64,000 nt of DNA from the NCBI RefSeq assembly GCF_000970305.1, contig NZ_CP009517.1:1550001-1614000 (forward strand). The letters run 5' to 3'. This document shows, piece after piece, positions 8,253-15,804 of the stretch. This DNA is from Methanosarcina barkeri 3 (GTDB lineage: Archaea > Halobacteriota > Methanosarcinia > Methanosarcinales > Methanosarcinaceae). Made by a program: the position numbers and the translations under genes. The first letter of the stretch is position 1. Each line of letters starts with the position of its first letter. The notes under the pieces were generated by a model, which did no database searches, was not told where the DNA came from, and worked only from the letters and a program-made list of their open reading frames with translations.

Positions 8253-9128
8253 TTAGTACTCCGGAATTCCGGAGTAATTACTCTTTTTTTCCAGAAAGAT
8301 GACTGTATTATATGCAGGAGGTTCGGGCCTAATTCTCTTATATTCCCTGTAACCTTCAGGCAAATCAAGCAGAAAATCCCGGTTTAAAAGTTTCATTAAG
8401 CCTTTTTCGTAGATCCGGTAAGAAATTCTGCAGCCTGGCGGCATTACTGTCAGTAAATAATCGAGAATTTCTTTTTTAGGTTCAGCCTGAGCAGCTATCA
8501 CGAGAGCCTTTATTCCTGTATCAAGGCCAAGAAAATCTATTGGATTCATAGAGTAATGGGTCCCGTTAACTATAGTGATCTCTTTAGAAAGCCCGAGCTT
8601 ATCAAGCACTTCCGTTGAAAGCTTTGCCCTTTCAGAGTTCTGTTCTATCCCTGTGCCTTTTACCCCATGATATTTAAAGAAAACGATAAGCGTAAGGGGA
8701 AGAGGTCCACTCCCCAGGAAAAAAATTTTGTCTCCGGCTTTTAGCCCGAAACCTTCGTACTCTGTCCGAACCAGCTTGAGGTAATTTTTGTAAAAGGGAA
8801 ATTCCTCAAGGACGTCCCAGGGAGATTGGCTCGCAAGAACTTCCTTTGCATATCCGGTTTCCAGCTTCACGGTATATAGATTCCTGAACCGGTTCAAGTG
8901 GATGAAAATCGGTTCCAGCTCCTGTTTATTCAGGAGAATAGAAACTACACAACTATCCAGATCCTGGGTAATTAAAGCATCCAGCTTCAGAAACAGTTTT
9001 TTGGACTCATCCGAAGAGCTGGAAAGGATCTCTTCATCAGAGAGTTTCCTTATGTCCTTATACAAGTCAAGTATTTCTTTGAGAATAGCCTCTGAAAGCT
9101 CCGAACTCTCACCAATCGCACTAACCAT
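8253..9128 (-). CDS. Nicotianamine synthase-like protein
   Basis: 291 residues with the nicotianamine synthase family signatures SPWDVLEEFPFYKNY (about 102-116) and a Rossmann loop FLGSGPLPLT (about 137-146), which binds S-adenosylmethionine. Family members join aminocarboxypropyl groups from SAM into nicotianamine-type metal chelators; the archaeal homologue from Methanothermobacter makes thermonicotianamine. A metallophore or metal-homeostasis role is inferred. The ATG at 9128 is preferred over a TTG at 9140 because a GGGGATT site lies about 6 bases before the ATG. It is followed downstream by the convergent MerR-type gene. Confidence 0.85.
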   Translation of the reverse strand: MVSAIGESSELSEAILKEILDLYKDIRKLSDEEILSSSSDESKKLFLKLDALITQDLDSCVVSILLNKQELEPIFIHLNRFRNLYTVKLETGYAKEVLASQSPWDVLEEFPFYKNYLKLVRTEYEGFGLKAGDKIFFLGSGPLPLTLIVFFKYHGVKGTGIEQNSERAKLSTEVLDKLGLSKEITIVNGTHYSMNPIDFLGLDTGIKALVIAAQAEPKKEILDYLLTVMPPGCRISYRIYEKGLMKLLNRDFLLDLPEGYREYKRIRPEPPAYNTVIFLEKKSNYSGIPEY

Positions 9129-9290
9129 ACCAATCCCCAAAGAGTATTATGGTGCGCCTGAATATATTTCTATTGAGAATTTCCCCAAACCTGAAACTCA
9201 AAAGGCTGAGACTTAAATAATTATTCTGGCAGCAAAAGTATCTGAACAAAATGAAAAATATAAAAATCCATAGAAATCAGGAATCCGACT

Positions 9291-9584
9291 TCACTTGAAA
9301 ATCTGCTTCAGGTCTTCCATCCCGAGAGAAACCTCAAACTCCTTTAATCGATAAAACTTCTTGGCCCTAAGATCATCATCTTCAAGTCTGAGATCACTTT
9401 CAACAAATCCGGCTTTCTCCAGGCGTTTTAAATGCAAGTTTACTACCTGCCTTGAGAGGTTCAGGTCCTTAGCGAGTTCGTATACATACCTCTCCCTTTC
9501 GGCCAGCATGTAAAGCAGTTTAAGCCTTACGGGATGAGAGAGCGCCTCGCCAATATCCACTATTTGTTGAAGTGATTTTACCAT
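9291..9584 (-). CDS. ArsR-family winged-helix regulator
   Basis: 97 residues, a compact winged helix: GEALSHPVRLKLLYMLAE, then the recognition segment LAKDLNLSRQVVNLHLKRLEKAGFV, then a beta wing. No cysteine metal-binding motif is visible, so the signal is unknown. A GAGG site lies 9 bases before the ATG. The small membrane protein gene lies about 100 bases upstream on the same strand; the pair looks like a regulator plus membrane-sensor operon of the kind common in methanogens. Confidence 0.88.
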   Translation of the reverse strand: MVKSLQQIVDIGEALSHPVRLKLLYMLAERERYVYELAKDLNLSRQVVNLHLKRLEKAGFVESDLRLEDDDLRAKKFYRLKEFEVSLGMEDLKQIFK

Positions 9585-9688
9585 CCTGAATGTCCTCGCA
9601 TACTTTTGGTTGTACCTGGCCAGGAAGATTTCCAGAGCCTGTATAGATATAAAGCTTTAGATTTCTTCCAACTTGGATTTTATATCTT

Positions 9689-9880
9689 CTACTGTTTTTT
9701 GATTTCTTCGATATCTCTTTCCATTTTAATAATTCGCTCATTATCCCTCGGAGCTGTGTACCCGGATCTGTTCAGCAACACTATCGCCACACCCACTATA
9801 AGAAGAATGATTAGAAGATTCAGAAGAAATCCCCAGAAGGAACCAGTTATGCCATATCCCATGCCGTTCAAGCTTTCCAC
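9689..9880 (-). CDS. Small single-span membrane protein, 63 aa
   Basis: GTG start (alternative ATG six codons in). Residues about 14-37 form one hydrophobic helix (FWGFLLNLLIILLIVGVAIV), followed by a charged tail ending MERDIEEIKKQ that should be helical and cytoplasmic. The layout is like small SHOCT-type or regulator-partner membrane proteins, but I do not recognise the family. It lies upstream of the ArsR-type gene in the same direction. Confidence 0.6.
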   Translation of the reverse strand: MESLNGMGYGITGSFWGFLLNLLIILLIVGVAIVLLNRSGYTAPRDNERIIKMERDIEEIKKQ

Positions 9881-10225
9881 CTCGAAAATAACAAATATTC
9901 TTAAGATTATCGGTTTTTCTTATTCAACCGATTTTATTTCTCAGATATTGCTGCCATAAATATAAAAGAATATCCGGAAAAAGGTAACTGCAAATATAAA
10001 AACTATCAGAAATTTTTGATAAAAGTTCAATAAACTAAAGAATTTACCTGTAATTTGAAGAATTAATCTATAATTTAAAGATCTAACCTGATGAAATAAA
10101 TAAATAGATAAATAGATAAATAGATAAATAAATAGATAAATAAATAGATAAATAAATAGATAAATAAAAGATGATGTTAAATTGGATTGCTTCAGCACTC
10201 AATTAATACTGAAGTATTGTTGTTT
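9881..10225. other. Spacer containing a TAAA/TAGA microsatellite
   Basis: No gene apart from repeat-derived frames. It holds the promoter of the small membrane protein, the 3' end of the PepSY-like gene and the tract at 10094-10169. Confidence 0.5.
10094..10169 (+). repeat. TAAA/TAGA tetranucleotide microsatellite
   Basis: About 19 tetranucleotides alternate between AAAT and AGAT types in short irregular higher-order blocks. It sits just downstream of the PepSY-like gene. Confidence 0.85.
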
Positions 10226-10690
10226 TCAACAGGCATATGCCCTGCAGGAGCCTTGACCTCTGCCGTATCCACTGCCTGTTTGTACTCCTTTGCAAACAGG
10301 ATAATCGGTAAACACTTCACCGCTGACGGCATCAATTCTTGCCTGCCTGTTAACTCCGTCCTCATCCTGATAGGAAACAATCCACCAGCGACGCATCTGA
10401 GAAATGTCCTCTTTGGAAACGTTGCTGTCGATTTTTGTTTTTGCGATTTCGAGCGCTTCATCTACGGTTTTGACCTCAAGTTCCGAAGTATTACTTGAAC
10501 TGAAATTAGGGCAATTGGAGAAGTTCCCGTTATATGAGCCAGAGTTCATGTGTCTTGCAGCCCACCTGTGCATTGATCCAAAACCGTAATTCGTCCCTGC
10601 ATTATCCGAAGCAACCGCACTGACCACCGCTGCTCCGGAAATCCCTATAAACAGTATTCCCAGGAGAATTGCTATAATCGCTTTTCTCAT
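10226..10690 (-). CDS. Secreted PepSY-like domain protein
   Basis: 154 residues. A signal peptide (MRKAIIAILLGILFIGISG to about residue 27) is followed by a Ser/Asn/Gly-rich linker, then a PepSY-like unit (TVDEALEIAKTKID ... RWWIVSYQDEDG ... ARIDAVSGEVF), and a Gly/Cys tail (GYGRGQGSCRAYAC). PepSY domains are small secreted modules often linked to peptidase inhibition or metal-reductase membranes. I chose the ATG at 10690 because GAAGGTG lies close upstream and the signal peptide begins there; the frame stays open to 10819, but the extension is not signal-like. Confidence 0.75.
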   Translation of the reverse strand: MRKAIIAILLGILFIGISGAAVVSAVASDNAGTNYGFGSMHRWAARHMNSGSYNGNFSNCPNFSSSNTSELEVKTVDEALEIAKTKIDSNVSKEDISQMRRWWIVSYQDEDGVNRQARIDAVSGEVFTDYPVCKGVQTGSGYGRGQGSCRAYAC

Positions 10691-11410
10691 TTTTACACCT
10701 TCACGCATATTTTTCTTTTGTTTGTAACCTATAATTAACCGTAAATATCTGGTGCTGCTACATATGTAGTGTATTTGATACATATATAATTTGATATAAA
10801 GACATATAACTTTTGGCATATACTGTTTGTTTTCACGAAAAATCAGCGGTACTTCTTATTAATCCATTATACAAGTAGTGAGATCCAGAAAAAAGTGAAT
10901 GAACAGATGAATGAACAGATGAATGAACAGATGAATGAACAGATGAATGAACAGATGAATGAACAGATAAATGAACAGATAAATGAACAGATAAATGAAC
11001 AGATAAATGAACAGATAAATGAACAGATAAATGAACAGATAAATGAACAGATAAATGAACAGATTGAGGGTAAGTAAAACTAATATCCTGGCAACTTAAT
11101 TATGATACATAACGTAGACAATTTCTCATCAGCATAAAGTGATTTTGAGTTCATTTAGCCGATTCATAATCAAATGTTTGAGACACTAGTATCTGAAGAA
11201 TGATGGATAAGAGTAGAAGACTCTACTCTCTTTAAGTTTCATAACATGTCATTAAAGTTGGGGATAAAAATTTTTTTGGAAATTTATTTCAAAGAAAGAG
11301 TACAAGATTTACTTATGAATTTTAAAAGTTTTGAGACTGCCCTTGAACAAACCTCAAGTACCTTGCAGTTAAAAGAGGTTTTTCTATAATTAAAACTCTC
11401 GTTAAAACTC
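10691..11410. other. Spacer with a 12-bp minisatellite
   Basis: It contains the promoter region of the PepSY-like gene (10700-10830), the minisatellite at 10898-11065 and an AT-rich stretch downstream of the ABC ATPase gene. No gene can be supported. Confidence 0.5.
10898..11065 (+). repeat. 12-bp minisatellite, 14 copies in two variant blocks
   Basis: Unit AATGAACAGAT(G/A/T): five copies ending in G, then eight ending in A, then one ending in T. On the + strand the units read as (E-Q-M/I-N)n in a 60-codon frame from 10895 that has no ribosome site and ends soon after the repeat. The block structure suggests expansion by slippage. Confidence 0.9.
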
Positions 11411-12085
11411 TCAGGAAGTAAGTTCACCATCACTTAACTTCACAACCTTATCTGCAACTCTGGCCATTTCAGGGGAGTGGGTTGCAACGACAAAACTGAT
11501 CTTCTGTTCTCTATTTATATCTTTCATGAGATTTGTGATTTTTTTCCCAGTAACCGAATCAAGGTTTCCGGTAGGTTCGTCGGCCAGAATAAGCCTGGGG
11601 TTATTTGCAAGAGCCCTGGCTATGGCTACTCTTTGCTGTTCTCCTCCAGATAATTCCGAGGGCAGGTGATGTATTCTATCTCCAAGTTCAACAAGGTCCA
11701 GGAGTTCAGTTGCTCTCTGTTTTTGTTGGGAACGGCTGATCCGGTTAAAATGCATCGGATAACAGACATTTTCAAGGGCGTTCATTGTAGATATTAAATT
11801 GAAAGCCTGGAATACAAAACCTATCGTCTGTCTGTGGAGTCTGACAAGGTGAGAAGAGTTTCTGTAGTCAACTTCGGTACCTTCTATAAAAACACTGCCA
11901 GAAGTAGGCTGGTCAAGGCAGCCAATAATGTTAAGTAGAGTAGACTTGCCGGACCCGGAAGCGCCCATAAAGGAAACAAATTCCCCTTCTTCAATTTGCA
12001 CATTTACTTCCCTGAGAGCCTCTACACGCATTCCGGAATCAAAAGTATAAAACTTTGACAGGTCTCTGGTTTCAACAATATTCAT
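11411..12085 (-). CDS. ABC transporter ATP-binding protein, LolD/MacB type
   Basis: 224 residues. Walker A GASGSGKST at 41-49, Q-loop Q93, signature LSGGEQ at 145-150, Walker B LILADEP at 165-171, H-loop H203. The sequence and length fit the LolD/MacB/FtsE-like subfamily, which works with FtsX-type permeases in extracellular mechanotransmission or lipoprotein/peptide transport. It is the last gene of an operon with two DUF3344 genes (24-base gap). No permease is adjacent; the only candidate in the window is at 53448-54632, itself beside another DUF3344 gene. Confidence 0.92.
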   Translation of the reverse strand: MNIVETRDLSKFYTFDSGMRVEALREVNVQIEEGEFVSFMGASGSGKSTLLNIIGCLDQPTSGSVFIEGTEVDYRNSSHLVRLHRQTIGFVFQAFNLISTMNALENVCYPMHFNRISRSQQKQRATELLDLVELGDRIHHLPSELSGGEQQRVAIARALANNPRLILADEPTGNLDSVTGKKITNLMKDINREQKISFVVATHSPEMARVADKVVKLSDGELTS

Positions 12086-12109
12086 CTATTATCCCTTTCC
12101 TACAAGACA

Positions 12110-13096
12110 TTAGCTACTCATCTTTTCAGAGGATTCGGACTCTTTAAACTTAAGCACAAGTATCGCATTTGTTGCCAGAAGATAATCTCCTTTGTCCTGA
12201 ATGCTAGCAAAATTCTCAGCCGGTTCTAGATAATCTGCTACCGGCTTCTCATCCAGAGCGACCTGGACAGTCTCATTTGTCTGGTAAATATTCTCCCAGC
12301 TTTTACCACTTCCGAACAGAAGCTGGATAATATCTCCAAGGACCGGAATACTACTGGTTTTCTCATTAAAAAAAAGCTTATTCCTGGCTTCTCTGCCCGA
12401 GCTGTATCCTCCTGAAGGCGAAACAGTTGTCAAGCGTGCATCCGTAACATTATCGAGGTTAATATCACCTTTAAAATAAGTAGTTGTTGTTGCCACTTCC
12501 GGAGTAATTCCGTAATCAGCATATAGCATATCACAACCTTCACCAATCCAGTACTCGATAATCGGTAATTTCGGGTTCTCGTATACGAGGAGAAGCCCGA
12601 TACCCTGTACGCAAAAGGTACTTCCGTTTTTGTCCGTATTTACCATTGAGATGGAATAACTTCCGGGTTTGGAAATCTTCCCGCTAAGGTCACATGTGTT
12701 CATCCCCGAGAAATAATCATACCTTGACACAAATCCCTTGGTATCCGTATACATGTGCCCTTCAGGCAGGGGTACAGCAGTTCCTGAGCTTGTAAGGGAA
12801 GCATTGAATTGCGGATATGTGCCTTCCAGATCTTTTTTGCTCCAAACCCAGTAAACGTAAGCTTTTGCAACCTTAATAGAACTCCCTGCAGGAGGATTAA
12901 CACTAAAGTTAACCATATAGCTTTTGTTGTATGTAAGCTCACCACTATATTTACTATCTCCGAGAGAAAAATCAAGGCCTCCATGGTGCTCATCATGGAT
13001 GACAGTCTGCAAGGGTTTATCTCCGGCATACGAGGCTGAAGCTGGAATTGTGAGCAGCAGGAGATTAAGCAAAATTGCAACTGGCTTCAAATTCAT
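12110..13096 (-). CDS. Secreted DUF3344 protein (single module)
   Basis: 328 residues with a signal peptide (MNLKPVAILLNLLLLTIPASA). DUF3344-type features are DKPLQTVIHDEHHGGLDFS at the start, an AKAYVYWVW strand, FCVQGIGLLLVYENP and YWIGEGCDMLYADYG. Very similar to the opening of the protein at 15801-17192 (DKPLETYIHD). No membrane anchor is seen at the C-terminus, so it is probably released or held by partners. The ATG at 13096 is chosen for GAGGAT upstream; it overlaps the end of the preceding gene by 32 bases, so translation is probably coupled. Function of the domain is not established. Confidence 0.82.
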   Translation of the reverse strand: MNLKPVAILLNLLLLTIPASASYAGDKPLQTVIHDEHHGGLDFSLGDSKYSGELTYNKSYMVNFSVNPPAGSSIKVAKAYVYWVWSKKDLEGTYPQFNASLTSSGTAVPLPEGHMYTDTKGFVSRYDYFSGMNTCDLSGKISKPGSYSISMVNTDKNGSTFCVQGIGLLLVYENPKLPIIEYWIGEGCDMLYADYGITPEVATTTTYFKGDINLDNVTDARLTTVSPSGGYSSGREARNKLFFNEKTSSIPVLGDIIQLLFGSGKSWENIYQTNETVQVALDEKPVADYLEPAENFASIQDKGDYLLATNAILVLKFKESESSEKMSS

Positions 13097-14852
13097 TATT
13101 ATCCTCATCCGACTCAACAATATGGTTATGCTCGTCGACTTTCGCTTTCAGGGTGTGCTCCCCACCCACAGTTTCAACCCGTATATCGTTCACGATTGTT
13201 TTTTGGCCTGTAATTTCCGGAATATTCAATACAGTGACACTTTTTCCGTCAAGAGAAATATTTACATCGAAGTTCCGAGCTGAAGCTTCTCCGTTATTAA
13301 TAATCTTTACCGGGACAGAGTAGGCAGTTTTCTCCGCTGCATGGGATTCTTCGATACAGCCACTTGAAGCCAGTATTATAAGTACCGCAAGTAAAAGTAG
13401 TAAATATGGTTTTTTTCTCCGGAATCCTAAAATCGAGAGGAAAGAAAGAAAAACTATAGAGGAAGACGCGGCTTCTTTCTGTGCCTCTATTTTTACAGGA
13501 TCTCCAAGGGAAACCGAAAGTTCTGGCTTTGACCTGACACTTACATTTAGTGCACAAACATTGTTTTTCTCATCTGACTCTTGTATATTATTTTCCGGGT
13601 CTAAAGAGAGTTCAAGCAGGTGTTTTCCTTTGATTGCAGACCATGAAAAAGAGGAACTATACACTCCGGAAGCTTCCATATGGACTGGGAAAGTTGAAAC
13701 CTCACTTCCATCTACCTTGAAGCTCATAGTGCAGTTCTGATCATAAATTTCCCCAGGATTGTTTATTGTGAAAGAGATTTTTGCCGGCATTCCATCGACC
13801 AGCTCTTCTTCAGAGATATTCATCTCAGGATAAAGGTCTGGAAGAACAGATGCCTTATCCTTTGAGCTCAAAACCAGGGCTGCAAGTACAGGATGCAGGT
13901 AGTCCTCTCCTTCCTTATCATCAATATCCCCATCCCCGTTCAGGTCAATTCCCCTCAAAAAGGTTGCTGAGTTATTATCCTGCAAATAATCAAGCACATC
14001 AAAACTTTCGATATCAAAATATCTGGAAGGAGAACCTTCATTTCCGGATGCATCATTACTTGTCTCATCAGCAATGTCTCTAACTTTTTCTCCATATTTT
14101 TCAGAGAGGTTCCTGGGTGAGGTTCCAAGAGTCTTTCCATTAAATTCAAGATAATCAGGCAGGCCCTTTGATCCTGTAAGGTATACTACTGAAAGATTTG
14201 CAGTATCCTTGTTATTCAAAGCCTGTCCGCAGCTGAAATTAACATTTGCCCTGTCATTAGAATTTGCCAGGGTACCGCTCCAGCCTTTCCCGTGAAGATT
14301 TACGTTTCCGCTAAGGAGCTGGTAGGAAACTTCAGGTGCTTTTTCGTTCTCACATCCCACGGCAAGCACTGCACCATATACCCTTCCATCCAGCTTGTTT
14401 CCTGGCTCTCCCTTGCTTGTAAGGATGTTCACAATATTTTCACCATTTTTTGTAACATTGCTTACATCATAAGAAACCCAATAAACTCCATGGCCTGCAC
14501 AGTATACATTTTTGCTTTCGTCATTAACACCAGCAAGCGGTAACTGCTCAAGCTTTTGCCCGTTAAACTCAGGCCGGAGCCATCCTTCGTAATTTTCCGT
14601 GCCCCCCCAAACTCCAACATACAGACGAGCCCAGCGGACAGTACCATCCGGAACGTTAAAGTTTTGGGAATAGGGAGGAAATGTAAGTCCGTGCCCTCCG
14701 TCTATGTACACTTCTCCTCGGAAAGTACCCTGAGCATCCAGAGTTAGAGGTATACCTTCAAAAGAGTAGCTGGCTCCTGTAAGAGGAATTGAAATTAGCA
14801 ATGAGAGCAAAAAGACAAACAATATAACTATTTTCGTAATTCCTGTTTTCAT
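13065..14852 (-). CDS. DUF3344-CARDB surface protein with internal anchor/lipobox junction and second CARDB
   Basis: 595 residues: signal peptide (1-27); DUF3344 module (about 30-330) with GEVYIDGGHG, RWARLYVGVWGG, GRVYGAVLAV; an EF-hand-like calcium loop DLNGDGDIDDKE near 303-314; CARDB-like domain (about 337-440). Then comes a hydrophobic segment ending FLSILGFRRKK (465-481), immediately followed by a signal-peptide-like PYLLLLLAVLIILASSGC with a lipobox (C499), and a second CARDB-like domain (about 505-595). The middle looks like the fused end of one membrane-anchored protein and start of a lipoprotein. First gene of the operon leading to the DUF3344 gene and ATPase. CARDB domains are Ig-like adhesion modules. 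Confidence 0.82.
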   Translation of the reverse strand: MKTGITKIVILFVFLLSLLISIPLTGASYSFEGIPLTLDAQGTFRGEVYIDGGHGLTFPPYSQNFNVPDGTVRWARLYVGVWGGTENYEGWLRPEFNGQKLEQLPLAGVNDESKNVYCAGHGVYWVSYDVSNVTKNGENIVNILTSKGEPGNKLDGRVYGAVLAVGCENEKAPEVSYQLLSGNVNLHGKGWSGTLANSNDRANVNFSCGQALNNKDTANLSVVYLTGSKGLPDYLEFNGKTLGTSPRNLSEKYGEKVRDIADETSNDASGNEGSPSRYFDIESFDVLDYLQDNNSATFLRGIDLNGDGDIDDKEGEDYLHPVLAALVLSSKDKASVLPDLYPEMNISEEELVDGMPAKISFTINNPGEIYDQNCTMSFKVDGSEVSTFPVHMEASGVYSSSFSWSAIKGKHLLELSLDPENNIQESDEKNNVCALNVSVRSKPELSVSLGDPVKIEAQKEAASSSIVFLSFLSILGFRRKKPYLLLLLAVLIILASSGCIEESHAAEKTAYSVPVKIINNGEASARNFDVNISLDGKSVTVLNIPEITGQKTIVNDIRVETVGGEHTLKAKVDEHNHIVESDEDNNEFEASCNFA

Positions 14853-15606
14853 ATCCGCTCACTTTCACACCAGAGCAAAGTTTCAACTTTGAGAGAAACC
14901 TGGTAAGTCTCTGATTTCATTTTTGGGTAGATTTCTTTAAGTTCATAGAATTAATATGACAAGTTCGTAGAATAAATATAACAAATTTGTCTCATAATTG
15001 AATATTTACAAAAACTTAAAGATTATTAAATATTACTACTTTTCTATTTTGTATGAATAATTATAATAATAGATAATTTTAATAAAGATTATTATAATCA
15101 AGATTTACACTCAAACTTAATCTGCATAGATGGCTAAATTTTCAACAATAAATATACGTTATTTTGAGAGATTAATCCTTTTAATACCATAAAAGATAAA
15201 TTAAAACCATTTTTGAAGTTTTTTAATGTATAAAGGATCAATAATCTTATTTTTTTAAGTTTTGAACTTTAATTTTGGTTTTGGTATAAAATCATAATAA
15301 CTTAAAAATAGTACTAATTGTTGCCATATTAACATATTGATTAGTGATTTTTTAACAAAAATTATATACTCAGAGTTATTAGCTATCTACTAAATTATAA
15401 TATCAAGAACATGGGAAAAATTAAACAATATTTCGTTTTAAATAATATTTAACTCTAAACGAGATTCCATTTTAAACAATATTTCATTTTAAACAATCTC
15501 CCATGCATTCGAATCGACGTCTGTATTTTGAAGAATGCCTTACAAGCCCGTTTTGAAATAGTCCAATGGAACCTCAAACTTGGAGTAAACTTATGATAAG
15601 GAGGAT
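14853..15606. other. Very AT-rich divergent spacer
   Basis: Separates the leftward DUF3344 operon from the rightward DUF3344/PGF gene, so it must hold two promoters. Short words such as TCATTTTAAACAAT recur around 15430-15500. No gene seen before the small frames that start at 15607. Confidence 0.5.
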
Positions 15607-15804
15607 ATGGATTCAGTTTTACTCGAGCCCATGATAGAAACAGTAGATGAGCAGGATCTATGTGAAACTGAAATAGTAAAAATAGCTGAGAAATGAGCAG
15701 GATCTATGTGAAACTGAAATAGTAAAGATAGCTGAGAAAGGAAGATGAAAACGCAGAATAGCAGAAATAATGGCAAATTTTGCAGGTGGAAAGATAGGAT
15801 ATGA
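15607..15804 (+). other. Chain of three tiny overlapping reading frames leading into the DUF3344/PGF gene
   Basis: A 29-codon frame (MDSVLLEPMIETVDE...) begins at 15607 beside AAGGAGGAT. Its stop overlaps, as ATGA, the start of a 9-codon frame (15693). A third frame of 19 codons (15745, MKTQNSRNNGK..., with AAAGGAAG just before it) ends in another ATGA overlap with the large gene's ATG at 15801. Such overlaps are typical of translational coupling, so these may be leader peptides. They may also be a by-product of the 46-bp duplication in this stretch. Confidence 0.35.
15649..15740 (+). repeat. 46-bp direct tandem duplication
   Basis: Two copies (15649-15694 and 15695-15740), each beginning GAGCAGGATCTATGTGAAAC, differing at very few positions. 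The duplication creates the ATGA junction between the first two tiny frames. Confidence 0.9.

Noticed and set aside
9941-10198. Leftward YLFIYLFI frame
   Set aside because: Arises from the TAAA/TAGA microsatellite.
10898-11065. Possible CRISPR array
   Set aside because: Units are directly adjacent with no spacers; no Cas genes in the window. The same applies to the other tandem tracts.
10895-11077. 60-codon frame of NEQM/NEQI repeats
   Set aside because: Produced by the 12-bp minisatellite; no ribosome site and no non-repeat sequence to support a protein.
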